64,000 bases of DNA, from the NCBI GenBank assembly GCA_016630955.3, contig CM049991.1:434001-498000 (forward strand), given 5' to 3'. The stretch is from Didymella arachidicola. Lineage: Eukaryota > Ascomycota > Dothideomycetes > Pleosporales > Didymellaceae. Made by a program: the position numbers and the translations under genes. The stretch's first letter is position 1, and each line of letters opens with the position of its first letter. Below, piece by piece: positions 11,542 through 22,570 of this stretch. The notes under the pieces are model-generated. The model saw nothing but the letters and a program-made list of their open reading frames with translations, was not told the origin of the DNA and did no database searches.

Positions 11542-13792
11542 GCTGTCGAGGTGCTGGTCGGTTGTGAAAGATGTAAAATGGAGAACACCGAGCTCGAGCT
11601 GCTGGAGCTTTTTGTGCGGGTACGATGAAGATGATATACCGATCAGACGTTGAGATCTTGCTGGTGTTCATGGTCATGGCTTCCAAGATGCCAACAAGAC
11701 GTATCCTTGTAGGTCTCGCTTGGCTCAGGAAGTCACACTTCTGTGAAAGCAATCGGACCGACGCCATTACACCACTGGGCCAGCAAGGTAGTACTAATGG
11801 GGGAAGGCTTCCTGAGTTAGTGTGTTGAGGATGAGCTATTGTGTCCATGAGGTTGAAGAGGGCTGGAGTAGTGCGGGATGGGATGGCGTGCCTTGGTATC
11901 AGCCCCACTGCACCCCATGGGAAAGTGGTACTCCACTTCAAGCTCCTCAAGGACCTGTTCAAGTTGGCTGGCAATGTGGAGCCAAGGGTCGGTTAGGATT
12001 GGCGGATGATACAGATGCGTTTGCCTGAAGACTGCCCCCACATGTGGTATGGTCCAACAACATCACATTGTACATTTTCCTGAAGACCCCAGTGATCATG
12101 GCATCCCAGATCTTGACGTGGGATGCAGCATCTTCGTAAATCGACTGCGAGGCACAGTGCATATGGTGAAGCTAGCCACACACTTGCCCTTCAACAACAT
12201 CCCAAAGTCGTAATGCGCTAGAAGGTCAAGAAAACGTTGTCGAATACGCATGGTAAGGAACTGTTGATTTGCTTGGTTGATGATGCTCAAGAGGCGCCGC
12301 CGTGCCGCCAGAGCCTCATGCTAGCGTCGAAACTGCCGGATGAGGTGGTCCTAGCGTTGATATGGAGATGTCAAGACCTTGGATGTGCTTGGCTGTCCAA
12401 TGAAGCAATTCGAGGCCTGATCATCGTCAGTCTTGGTTCTCGGTTTGAGCCTGACTCTGAGTGGGAAGATTTGCGGAAAGATTATCGGACTACCAAGCAT
12501 CGTTGTTTCCAGCTCGCTGTTCTGCGAATCCACTTTCCCGCAGCGTCACGCAAACTTGAGATTCTTGGCATGGTGTGCCCAACTCGTAGCTACGAATAAT
12601 GTTTCAGTGCGCACGTTGGCCATACTAGTTCGGGAGGGTACTCCAGTGCTCCACTTTGAGCCTCGCTGAGCCGCTTCGATAGTGTGATGGTTTGATTGTT
12701 GGCGACTCCTGCCCATGGGGAGACACTCCAGGTGTGGTTATCGACCCCACACCGCAGCCGTGTTGTCGGGTCATGTTGAGAGCTGGGCATAGCGATAGCG
12801 CTTGGAAGAGGTGAGACCAGATAGCACTCGCTGGTTGTGCTTGCAAGAACGCAGTACGGTAGCCTTCATCTCCATGGCAACTCTTGAGAGAAGGATACGT
12901 GCAGCCTGCGAAGAGGCTCTCCTTGACGATACAACCATAACCCCACCGATCTGACCCAGTCACAACACAAGATCTACGCAATGACCTTCAGAATGCGTAG
13001 ACACTGCCCATCACTGCTTACACCATCTGCGTTCTGCCAAAGTCAAGCCAGCGGAAGAGTGCCGTGGACTGTCCGGAAAGAGTCTGAGACAAGGTGAATC
13101 CTACCTCACAAGCTTGATGCCGTTGACTGAACATCGGCTTCTGTTAGAGGGGTGGAAGACTTCGCTAAGCTGGCAAGTATAGCTGGTTGCATGATGAATG
13201 TCCGCGGATCCATACTCGCCGGTATTTGATTGAGCAGAACGGGGACGTCTTGCTGAGCTGTTTGTGGTAGATGAAACCAGTAGCTTGATTTTTCTCGTGT
13301 GAAGAATAACTTCTGCTTAGGGAGATAGCTTGCAGCATTCCCATGCAAACTAAGCCCAGTATTCGATCGTTTCAAAGCATCATTCGCGCGCTCCGGGACA
13401 GCAACTTGCAGAGCCTATTGAACGATCTCGGCGTCATGCCAACCGATGGTCAAGGTGTGCAGTCTGTCCACCTTTGCACAGGCTGTCCCGTGTTTTGTTG
13501 TTTGGGGGTAATCGAGGGCTTCTTTGAAACTAGCGAGGCACTGAGCCTACACAGAGACTGCGGTCACTGGCCCCCGTCGCCCTGTGGCATCGACGACGCG
13601 TCTGCATTGCCTCTGAGGTATCTGGTGACTGCTGGAAAATACAACAGGTGCTCTAGCCACCACGACGGCCAATAGTGGAGCCAGAACTACGAGAGACCGG
13701 GCTTGCCGATGTTTCCGACTTCGCGCTGTCTCCGTTCTTCTGTTGGCCGGCAGACCCTATTGTCTGGGTCATAGAGTTGCGAATACACTTGG
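11542..13792. other. Gene-poor interval upstream of the FucP-like transporter
   Basis: About 2.25 kb with no supported gene. Frames of 60-158 codons (11498-11974 minus, 12237-12599 plus, 12625-12981 minus, 13343-13675 plus) show no domain motif and no splice partner. The part next to 11541 is the transporter promoter. Confidence 0.5.
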
Positions 13793-14512
13793 TCATGCCT
13801 TCAAGTACCCAGTAACATCTTCTTCCCCAACGGCCTCGATGCCCTCTACACCTAGCAACCGGCCTGCAATCTCCTTCACGTACTCGTTCCCGACCTCCTC
13901 GACGCTTTTCCCTGTTACGCCCTGCTTCTCGAAACTGGTCGTCCTCTTCCCCTCCAGCCCACAAGCCACGATACGATCGAACCACCGCAAATCTGTCCCA
14001 ACATTCAGCCCAATACCATGACTTGTGATGTTCCTCCTCATATGCACCCCAATCGCCGCAATCTTGTCATCCGGACTCGTCCACACGCCTGTGTGCTCGG
14101 TCGTCATGGCCTTGATGCCATACTTGGCGCACGTAGCAATGAGCGATTTTTCTAAGAGGCAGACGTAATCTCGAGGTGTGAGCTTGTGAGTGCGCAGATC
14201 GATGATGGGGTACGCGACGAGTTGGCCAGGCCCATGGAAGGTCGTTTGGCCGCCGCGCATGGCTTCTTTGAATTCGGCGCGCCCATCTGCACGGAGATAT
14301 TCTTGTTGCTTTTCTGAGACTGTGCCAATTTCCCGGCGGCCACAAGTGTATACTGGTGCGAATTGGGCGGTGATGATGTGCGGAGCGGGCGCCGGCGCGT
14401 TGGACGGTGGCTTCGACGCGAGGAAACGCGTTACCAGAAACTCTTGCAGGAGTGCTGCTGTCGAGTAGGAAACGATGCCCGGGAGGTGGATATGTCGGAG
14501 TGATTGCGCCAT
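13793..14512 (-). CDS. LIP2: Octanoyltransferase (lipoyl-protein ligase B type), mitochondrial
   Basis: Intronless, 239 residues, the usual length. It carries the LipB signature RGGQTTFHGPGQLVAYPI, then HTGVW, KIAAIGVHMRRNITSHGIGLNV, and the catalytic Cys in IVACGLEGKRTTS with the paired Lys upstream in DDKIAAIG. The enzyme moves octanoyl groups from mitochondrial acyl carrier protein to lipoyl domains and to H protein, the first step of lipoate attachment. The first 30 residues could serve as mitochondrial targeting, although they are weakly basic. It is divergent from POP7, with about 370 bp between start codons. The coding strand is C-rich at the 5' end and G-rich at the 3' end. Confidence 0.93.
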   Translation of the reverse strand: MAQSLRHIHLPGIVSYSTAALLQEFLVTRFLASKPPSNAPAPAPHIITAQFAPVYTCGRREIGTVSEKQQEYLRADGRAEFKEAMRGGQTTFHGPGQLVAYPIIDLRTHKLTPRDYVCLLEKSLIATCAKYGIKAMTTEHTGVWTSPDDKIAAIGVHMRRNITSHGIGLNVGTDLRWFDRIVACGLEGKRTTSFEKQGVTGKSVEEVGNEYVKEIAGRLLGVEGIEAVGEEDVTGYLKA

Positions 14513-14884
14513 TAGGGTGGGAGGTGCATGCGGAGAGTGGGCGGAGGTGATGGAGGTGGAAGAAGTGTTGCGTCAAGAGCCTACCTCCCTTCCACCCTCA
14601 GCCCAGACTACTACTATTTGCAGACGCCATGGGACGGCCGGAATCATGCACGGCCACTAGAACCTGGCTTTCATATTGAAGTGATCGACGAACTGAACAG
14701 CGTACTCAATTGTGGGATCATAGCGCAGAGTCACGATGACAGCGTTCGAGGGTCACTCCTTCCTGTACTGTAGCTTTATCGATAAGGTGACAAGGAAAGA
14801 AGTTTGGACGCGCCTGCCAAAAGTCGCGTCTGCATCTACACCAACAAAAGTGACTCAGCACGCTGCTGCTCTCCACACACAACC
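14513..14884. promoter_or_regulatory. Divergent promoter region, LIP2 / POP7
   Basis: About 370 bp between the two divergent start codons must hold both promoters. I see no clear TATA box or named motif. An in-frame ATG at 14804 would lengthen Pop7 by 27 residues. Confidence 0.55.
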
Positions 14885-15796
14885 ATGGCAGGCCAAAAAC
14901 GAAGTCGAAGCGGCGAGCCCAAAGTCCAAAGCAAGCCTTCACCAGAACAACCCCACGATACAACCATGACCGACACCCCACCATGCGGACAAGCACTCCC
15001 ATCTCCAAAGGAAGCAGACACCAAGGCCCAAGCAAAAACCCCCCGAATAAAAGCAGCACCATACAACACACCAAACCCCCGCACCCACAACCCCACAACC
15101 GCCACCCTTACCACGACCTCATCTCCCACCTCCGCCCACCTCAAAAACACCGCCTTAAAACACACCTACCACACCTCCCTCACCACCCTCCACACCACAC
15201 CAACCCTCACCAAACGCCCCCTCCTCCCCCCTACCGCAAAAATCTCCAAACGACCCCTCCTCCGCCCCGCAATCCCCACCCCCTTCGCCTCGGCCTCCCA
15301 CCCAAAAGTCCTCTACATAACGCGCTCATCCCCCTTCATACCATCCTGCAAGCGGATCCGCGCTCTACTCACACAAATCGCAAAGCGCGCAACGCAGTCC
15401 GCGACCGAGCACCGCGGGCGGGGTTCCCAGGGGAAAGCGCGCGGGAGGAGGCTGGAAGCGAATGGGCGGCTGAGCGCGCAGGATGTCGAGGCTAGTATTG
15501 CGTTGGCTTCGGCTAGGAGAGGGGGTGGACTGGGGTTGGGGGGGGAGGAAGTGTATGTTAAAGCGACGGGGCGCGCGATTCCGAGGGCGTTGGAGTTGGG
15601 TGTTAAGTTTCAGGCGGAGGAGGATTGCAGGGTGAGGGTTGAGATGGGGAGTGTGAAGGCGATTGACGATGTGGAGGTAGTGGCGGGTGCTGGTGCTGAG
15701 GGCGAGGAAAGTCGGGGAGAGGAGGTGGAGGAGGAGGTGCCGGAGACGCGGATACGCACTTTGAGTACGGTGACGGTGTGCATTGGCTTGGTTTAA
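14885..15796 (+). CDS. POP7: RNase P/MRP subunit Pop7 (Rpp20 family)
   Basis: Single exon, 303 residues from the ATG at 14885, which has a strong ACCATGG context; an upstream in-frame ATG at 14804 is possible. The conserved part is C-terminal: KVLYITRSSPFIPSCKRIRALL, then EEVYVKATGRAIPRALELGV and ETRIRTLSTVTVCIGL, the Alba-type fold of Pop7/Rpp20, a nuclear or nucleolar protein that binds P3 RNA with Pop6 to mature tRNA and rRNA. The N-terminal 135 residues are a low-complexity Thr/Pro/Lys-rich extension. The DNA is striking: 15121-15240 on the coding strand has 68 C and 4 G, whereas 15541-15600 plus 15661-15720 have 61 G and 14 C. Confidence 0.85.
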   Translation: MAGQKRSRSGEPKVQSKPSPEQPHDTTMTDTPPCGQALPSPKEADTKAQAKTPRIKAAPYNTPNPRTHNPTTATLTTTSSPTSAHLKNTALKHTYHTSLTTLHTTPTLTKRPLLPPTAKISKRPLLRPAIPTPFASASHPKVLYITRSSPFIPSCKRIRALLTQIAKRATQSATEHRGRGSQGKARGRRLEANGRLSAQDVEASIALASARRGGGLGLGGEEVYVKATGRAIPRALELGVKFQAEEDCRVRVEMGSVKAIDDVEVVAGAGAEGEESRGEEVEEEVPETRIRTLSTVTVCIGLV

Positions 15797-16578
15797 GCTG
15801 GTTAGTGAGTCGTCCAGGATGAAAGCGTTTAGAGATACCCAATTGATTCTGCACTTGACACTTTGAAGGAACATGGTTGGATCAAGTATGTATCATTGAA
15901 GAAGAAACGTCCTCGATCAATCTATCTCCAAAGCACACGCCCTGAAAAGCTCGTCCCGCTACCACACTCTCTCCATGCTGTCATCATCCAAGATCCAACC
16001 CTAGCAGACAGTTCGTTATGATATTACAAAGGAAAGGTGCGCTAGTTGTTACAGTGAATGTCGAGGGGTTGCTGATTAGGCACCTCCATACAACCCTTTA
16101 AGGATGGTCATCCAATCCAAAGAAACGCCAGACGAGTAAATCGCAGGAAAACGCCCCCGTATGCCGTGCTGGAAGACCTAGATCCAAGGTCTCCCATAGG
16201 CCCAATTATGCAACGCCTGTGAAAAGATATGCTGGGCAGCTGCCACATGATGGGTGGTGCTGAATTCGATTTGAAAGTTCATTCGTTGCTTGGTGTGCAA
16301 GTTGTTGTATGGTCGTTGCGGTCTTCGTAGTGTTGTCGTATTCGTCAAGCCGGTGCTGGGCGGTGGTGGGTCTCTTAGTTGGCGCCGAGCCTTTGCCAAA
16401 TGCCGTGACGAGCGGGATAGTGAACATCTGCGTTGTCTTGGGTCTGACAGAGTTGGAGACAAGGCTGAGCCGGTGCATAGGTGCGAGGAGCTAGCTCCTG
16501 TGCCTGCGCCCGTCCAGCTCCTTCTCTTTAGGGTCGGCCTCCGTGATGTTGTGGTCGAAAAGGATGTCTTGCGCTCAC
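15797..16578. other. Convergent 3' intergenic region
   Basis: About 780 bp between the 3' ends of POP7 and the FHA gene. Open frames here are short antisense or overlapping ones with no motif. It presumably holds both 3' UTRs. Confidence 0.6.
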
Positions 16579-18817
16579 TCAGCGCTCGGCTTTTGGATAC
16601 TGATTGAGCATCGCCATGACAGCTACGCCGATTGCGACCACTGTCACAATGGCACCGACTGGTCCACCGTGGTACATCAAGTCAGCGCTGCTGTGGCGCT
16701 GGATCGAAAGGGCGTTGGATGGCTTCGAGGTCTCCTTTGCCTCGCCATTTACAGCATGCCCATTTTGGTGGCTGGACCTTCGGGACAGTGTGCCTGCACT
16801 GACCTCGTCAACATCGCGGTCCTTGATAATGACGATTTCACCCTCCTCGGCCTCGTCTTCGTCTCCGGAACCGTCGACTTCGCCTCCTGCGTTTCGAGAT
16901 GCGTCACTACCGCTTCGGCTTCGTCTCCTGCTGCCGTCACCGCTCGCCTTTGCATTGTCATCCCTGATGTTCTCGATCATTTCAGCCAGACTCTTGCGGT
17001 CAGACTCAGCTGCCTCAGCTCGTTCGCGATATCGCTCCATCTGCTGCTTCATCTCGCTCATTTCCAACATCATAGCCTCGAGGCGATGCTGCAGGCGTGC
17101 TGTGGAATCAACATTGGGCGAAGCAGACCCGTTCTCCAGACCAGTATTGTCCGCCTCGTCGATCACTGCCTCTCTTGCTTCTCTCTCCTTTTCTTCCGCT
17201 TCGCTCTTATGCTCTGGTTCTTTGGTCGACTCAGTCTCGAGGCGATTTGCCCGCTCTTCGGCAGCTTCCCTAGCACGCCGCTCTTCGCTCAGTAACGATT
17301 CGAGGTCCCGCAGCCTGTGACTTTGAGTTTCGATCTCTTTCTTGGCGTTGGTCAAAGCTTCCGTGAGGGTTAACATTTGTGCGTCCGATGTTACTGGGGA
17401 CGCTGTCTTGGGCCGCTCGGTGTCAGACCTCTTGATTGACGACGCGGCATTTGGTTTTTCGGGGAGTGGTTGCTGTGGCGGAGGGGCGGGAGGATCGGAA
17501 AATCTAGCCTTCAGGTTGATGTCTTTGATCGGTGAGATCTTGATGGAGTTGGCGGGAGACGGTTTGGCTGGCTCCCTCTTTGGCTCCGACGATAGGATCG
17601 CATTGATGTATTGATGGGCCTGCTGCAGCTCTTGAGACTGCTGTTTGGCGGCCTTCATCTCGGTCTGAGAACATTAGTGTTGGTAGATTCTATTTGCACG
17701 AGGCACTTACGTTGAGCTTTTTGACCACCTGTTCTATAGTGATCGGCTGCAGCCAGAACTGAGGCTGGCGTGGCTGCTGCATAGCGTTCTGGTACGCCTG
17801 CACGCCACCAGCCATTTGCATGCGCTGTCCGTTCATCGACCCTTGGCTGGGTGTGCGGCCGCGCATGTTCTGCATCTGCTGTTGACCATTCGCCCCCATC
17901 ATGTTCACCATCTGGTTGCTGTCTAGTTCGCCAAAGCTCATGTCAAGTCCGTCGTTGGGCGAGCGAGCGTAGATCCCAGCATGCTCGACACGAGCGGCGA
18001 CCTTGTGGTGCACGATGGTCTTCTGGTCCTCGCTGACGATATCAATTCCGAGCTCCAGCATGTCCTGTTCCCTCAGCTCGTGTGGATCTGAATCTCGGTT
18101 CTCCTGTGACAATCGCTGTCCGTTGACGAAGGTGCCGTTTGACGACTTGACATCACGGATCCATATCTTTCCGTTGCGGTCTGCCCATACTTCTGCGTGC
18201 TGTCTCGACAGCACCTTCGAGTCGAAGTACCCGTTGAGTGGCGTGGGTATTGTCTTGTTGTTGGTCTGGCGACCAATGCGGAGAACATCGGGGAAGAAGG
18301 GTACGGTGATGGTCTTGCGCTCGAATGTGCCGTTCATGGGTATCAGGTGCAGGATTGCGGTGCCCTCTGCTCGTTGCACGCCATTCTGCTGCGACTGCAG
18401 AACGCCGTTTTGCTGTGAGGGGACCATGGCCGAGGGTGCCTGCAGCGCGCTCATGGCGGAGGCAGCAGACACGCCGGGTCCCGCAGTCGCAATCTGCTGA
18501 GGGCGCGCTATCGAGAGGCCTGCGACGGGCTCTGTTTTGGTTGGAGGGTAGAGGCCCTTGGGGCCCTTTGTCTTGCGTGCAGCCCAGGTGCTGGGGTCGG
18601 TGCCGTTCTGGAGGGCGGCGCCGTTGGGCTGCGATTGTGAAGAGGCGGCGGATATGGTCGAGGTGGACGAGGCCTGTGACGACAGGGAGGAGGATGAGTT
18701 TGTTCGCTGGGCGCTCTTCCGCGGCATGTACATGGCGCCGTTGGCGCCTCCCTCAGCGCTCCATGCCTGCCGGTTGATGTTCTGGAAGGATTGCACAGGA
18801 GGAGCGACAGCCGTCAT
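16579..18817 (-). CDS. FHA-domain, tail-anchored STRIPAK subunit (SLMAP / PRO45 / HAM-4 / Far9-10 type)
   Basis: Two exons (18817-17711 and 17664-16579; 46 nt intron) give 730 residues. A Ser/Gln-rich N-terminus precedes an FHA domain at about 152-265 with the phospho-Thr-binding residues in LRIGRQ, KVLSRQHAEV and KSSNGTFVNGQRL. A Met/Gln-rich linker follows, then ITIEQVVKKLN, a Glu/Lys/Arg-rich coiled coil (about 470-610), a Ser/acidic region, and a single C-terminal membrane span near the end (VGAIVTVVAIGVAVMAML). This order matches SLMAP and its fungal counterparts, which hold the striatin-phosphatase-kinase complex at the nuclear envelope and ER and act in hyphal fusion and fruiting-body development. 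Assignment to STRIPAK is by architecture; the FHA and tail anchor are seen directly. Confidence 0.83.
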
Positions 18818-19843
18818 CTGGAGGGCGGAGGGCGGATGGCCGGGTTCCGAGGGCAGGTGTTGTTGCGGGAGTCGCGTTGTTGATGCTCAGGGTCGTCACT
18901 TTTTGTGGATTGTCCGTGTCCGCGTCCTGGGCGCCGCAGCGAGACAGCGTGGCAGCCGCGAGAGGCACCAGAACCACCAGAATGCAGCGGGGCAGGGCAG
19001 CGACAGTCGGCCGTCGGCTCAAACGCTCATGCGGCGCGGTGCAGTGAAGTGCAGCGCAGTTTAGTTGCAGCAGTCGGGCGGTGCAGCGAGTGCAGGCCAG
19101 AGCGTGTCCGGCTATCGTCTCTGTCGTGTGCTGTCCTGTCTCCGGGGAGCCCGTGCGACGTCGGTCGATGCAGGCCTGCAGACGCGGTGCAGCACACAGC
19201 AGCAGCAGCAGCAACAGTAGGGCCAGACAGGCAGGCGGAGAGCGATGTAGAGGATCCGCGTACGGGCGGCGGGCGGAGCGTGGTGGACGGGTTCGAGGTG
19301 CTGAGTTTCGAGGAGCGGGAGGGAGGTCGTCGGTCGTTGGGCCTGGCCTGGCCGTTCGCTTGAGCTGCGCAGACAGACAACAGGTAGAATGACGTGCAGT
19401 GGAACGAGCACCAGACAGCGCTATGGACGCCGCGGTTGAAACAAATCGTGTACGTAGGGATGGATGATGCTAAGCACACAGAATTCCAGCCCTGCACACC
19501 TCCCTGCGGCACAGCGCCCTCGATTCAGCATCAGGTCACGTGCATTGCCGCCCGTGAAAGTGAGGCTTGACGATCGAACATGGCACACCTATCAGAGCTG
19601 CTGGCCCCAGGTCCTTCCCATTCAGTTTTTTGGTGCTTTGAGGCGATAATTCCTGCCACCTCCCGTTCTGTCTCGCTGTTCTGATCGGCCCTTAGACGGT
19701 CCTGGGGTGCATCATTGCTGCGGAGCTACCTTGGCGCTAGCGCAACTTTCAAAGGTGGAGTGCTCTTCGGCACCGAGCAGCTGTCGGACCGCTGTATTGC
19801 CCTCCGCGTTCGTTCTTTAACAGCGTCTCACACAACCACCACG
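18818..19843. other. Divergent intergenic region, FHA gene / MGR2
   Basis: About 1 kb of GC-rich DNA between divergent starts. Overlapping frames up to 168 codons on both strands are Arg/Ala-rich and motif-free, as expected for GC-rich leader DNA. It contains a short CAG run at 19197-19217. Confidence 0.55.
19197..19217 (+). repeat. (CAG)n microsatellite
   Basis: Five CAG units, one CAA, one CAG, in the presumed leader or promoter between the FHA gene and MGR2. Confidence 0.85.
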
Positions 19844-20397
19844 ATGCCCGTACCCGTAGGAGCTATGCCTGGAGGCGGCGCGCATGGCCCCTCCACACTC
19901 GACAAGCGTGAGTTCGGCGCAGGCGGCATGCAGTGCGAAGTCAGCTAATAGTATGCAGTGAAGATGGGTGGCATGATGGGTGGATGTACGTCGCAGCGAC
20001 TTGACACGACGTGAACGGCTTTCTGACAGTTTGCATAGCTGTAGGCCTCATCATTGGCTTCATCTTCGGTGTGTACAGCATTGATCCATCAAGAAGCTTG
20101 CACTGACGGCCCCAGGCTTCACAAACATCGTTCGATTCGGACCTGGGCCAAACGGCATGCTGCGAACTCTTGGACAGTACATGGCAGGCTCTGCAGCGAC
20201 ATTTGGGTACGTCTCACCCCTTGATTGCGCGGTCAGCACTGACTGAACGCCACAGCTTCTTCATGGCCATTGGCACGACCATCCGCACAGACAGCTCGCC
20301 CATTGTCACTCAAGCCTTCGGCAGCATCAACAGCCGCCCTACAATCCTGTCGCGACAGTATCAGAGCCTCAAGGCTGCCCGTGCTGAGAAGAACTAG
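19844..20397 (+). CDS. MGR2: Mitochondrial inner-membrane protein Mgr2 / ROMO1
   Basis: Five very short exons (19844-19907, 19959-19985, 20039-20068, 20116-20206, 20256-20397) join to 117 residues; introns are 47-53 nt with GT-AG ends. The product reads ...LDKLKMGGMMGGSVGLIIGFIFGF..., then RFGPGPNGMLRTLGQYMAGSAATFG and FFMAIGTTIRTD, the conserved two-helix glycine-rich core of Mgr2/ROMO1. In yeast Mgr2 links TIM21 to the TIM23 presequence translocase and gates lateral release of proteins into the inner membrane. Exons of 27 and 30 nt encode most of the first helix, so simple ORF scans miss the gene. The Ser/Arg-rich C-terminal 35 residues extend beyond the core. Frame closure across all five exons and family similarity make the model strong. 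Confidence 0.9.
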
Positions 20398-21064
20398 ACG
20401 TTGAGTCTGCTGGGTAATGGAAGGAGACAGGCAACCCAGGTTGACCTATGTACAACACCATTGCGGTTATACAACAGCGAGCATGTACATATGGCGCAGA
20501 GTCTGCATCACGAGTTGGCAGGTTTGTCACAGAGGATACAAAACTACGACATACTTTGGGCATTTGGTTAGTCCAGATGGTGAAGTAATGCTGCGAATCC
20601 AATCGAATTTCAACGACACATTGCGTATCTTCACGTTCGCTGCATATGCTTGCTATATTTCAATCAGTTCAAAGAACGATGACAACTCCAATTCTTGCGA
20701 GCCACAGAGACGGTGCTATGATTCTAGAAGCACTCACCATCAATCAAAGATTCAAGAAGCACAACACTGCCTTCTAACTCGTAAACACACACAGGATCAT
20801 AAAGAACTCGTTGAATTTGCTTACCAGTCTATATATTAAGTCTTCAGTCGAAGGTGGTGACTACCGCTCTTTACACATGTCCACGATCGGCGACTTCCGA
20901 ATCAAGCTAGTCCCAAACAGCACCCAGTTATCTCGAATCATCTCCCATACCATCAGCCTGTCTCCTATCCATCTGCGCAGATGTCGCGTTGACATCGAGA
21001 TCGACATTCTCTCAGACCGTCCTTGTTTTCCCCCTTCCACAATCATCGTTGGTCGTGCGCGAAT
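20398..21064. other. Intergenic: MGR2 3' region and ABHD12 promoter
   Basis: About 670 bp with short unsupported frames only (20417-20839 plus is the longest). Nothing recognisable. Confidence 0.6.
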
Positions 21065-22570
21065 ATGCCGGCACTGAAGGCCATCTTCGTCAAGGCCTAC
21101 TGGTCATTGGCTGGACTGGGTATGATCTGGGCCGCGTTCTTGATTGCACTTTGCTTTCCAACAGTACAGCGACAGTAAGAGTAATTGCAAAAGTCGTCAA
21201 CGTGTATTCTGACGATCGTAACAGTGCTCTCTACGCCCACAAACTCAACACAAACTTTTGGCACAATGTTTCCAATCCTGAGGAATTTGGATTTGCCAGT
21301 CAGTCTTCTCACACCCGCCAAACCGGCACACTGGGACTTTCGAGTATGGCCTCTTACTGACTAGCTCAAAGAGGGACAGGTGCAGCCATTCTATCTCGAG
21401 ACGACAGACAACGAGCGGCTGTTCTGCTGGCACGTGCTTCCTCTAGATGTGTATCTACAGAATGAGGAGCAGCTGGCTATGGGCGCCACAACCGGTGAGG
21501 TCGTAGATGAGCTGAAGGGGACTCTGGGAGAGAAGCTGCTTCGAGCAGATCCTGAGTCAAGGGTTGTCGTCAACTTTCATGGTGTAAGTCATCCCGACTG
21601 TACTATGTCCATGTTCACGTTCAACAGCATTGCACACTTCCTTTATATGCGAACCAATCTAATGTCACGACAGAACGCAGGTCATCTCGGCCAAGGCTGG
21701 CGACCATCAACCTACCGCTCAATCTCAGGCATCCCTCACACCCATCTTCTAACCTGCGACTATCGGGGCTTCGGACTCTCTACACTCAACAACGCCCCTC
21801 ATATACCCACGGAAAGCGGCCTAATCACTGACGCAGTCTCTATCCTCAATTACGTCGAGACCGACCTCAAGCTTCCATCAACCCGCACCGTTCTACTCGG
21901 CCAAAGTCTCGGCACAGCCATCACCGCCGCCTCAGCACTCTACATGATCGACCCATCATCCCCCGAATTACCTTCTGATCTTGCTCATGTCTCACCTCTC
22001 CCCAAGTCGCACGCCGGCTACGCTGGCATTGTCCTGGTTGCGCCCTTCCGCGACCTCGCGACTCTGTTACAAACCTACAAGATCGGGGGTTACATCCCAA
22101 TCTTACGTCCCCTGCAGGGATACCGCCGGATCGCGAATTTTCTGCTTGGACGCATCGTGGATCACTGGTCTACGCTGCCGCGTCTGAAGTCGCTGCTGGA
22201 GCTGACAGCCGCGAGTAAGACACCTATCCGGCTAACGCTCCTGCACGCCAGAAATGACCAGGATATCGATTTCCGCCAGTCCGAGGCCCTGTTTCAGCCG
22301 CTACAGAGCACGATGTTGGCCGAGGAGGGCGTGAGCGCGAGGGAGGAGAGAAGGAGTATCCACGGTGCCGAGAGAGTTAAAAGGGGCGCTTTTGCATTCA
22401 AGAGGGTTGAAGATGCGAGGGGTGAGCGCGTGTGTGAACTTGAAGTTGTCAGGTTCGGCGGGCACAATGAGGTTGTGGGGTGGACGCATGTCAGTCTTGC
22501 AGTCAGAAGGGCATTTGAGGCCGCGGAGGGACGGGCCGAGCATACGAGAGTGGGCCTGGATGTCGAGTAG
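21065..22570 (+). CDS. ABHD12-like alpha/beta hydrolase (membrane-anchored serine hydrolase)
   Basis: Exons 21065-21174, 21225-21298, 21372-21583 and 21674-22570 give 430 residues. An N-terminal span (WSLAGLGMIWAAFLIALCFP) is followed by QRHALYAHKLNTNFWHN, FGFAKGQVQPFYLET, then NFHGNAGHLGQGWRP (oxyanion strand), DYRGFGLS, the nucleophile GQSLGTA, the acid in ARNDQDIDF and the His in GGHNEV. The family hydrolyses monoacylglycerols or lysophospholipids at internal membranes; the substrate here is unknown. The second intron must end in AAG at 21371 to keep frame. The third intron (21584-21673) is 90 nt with no stop, so retention would insert 30 residues between the oxyanion glycine and the next conserved block. 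The gene is C-rich at 5' and G-rich at 3'. Confidence 0.87.
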
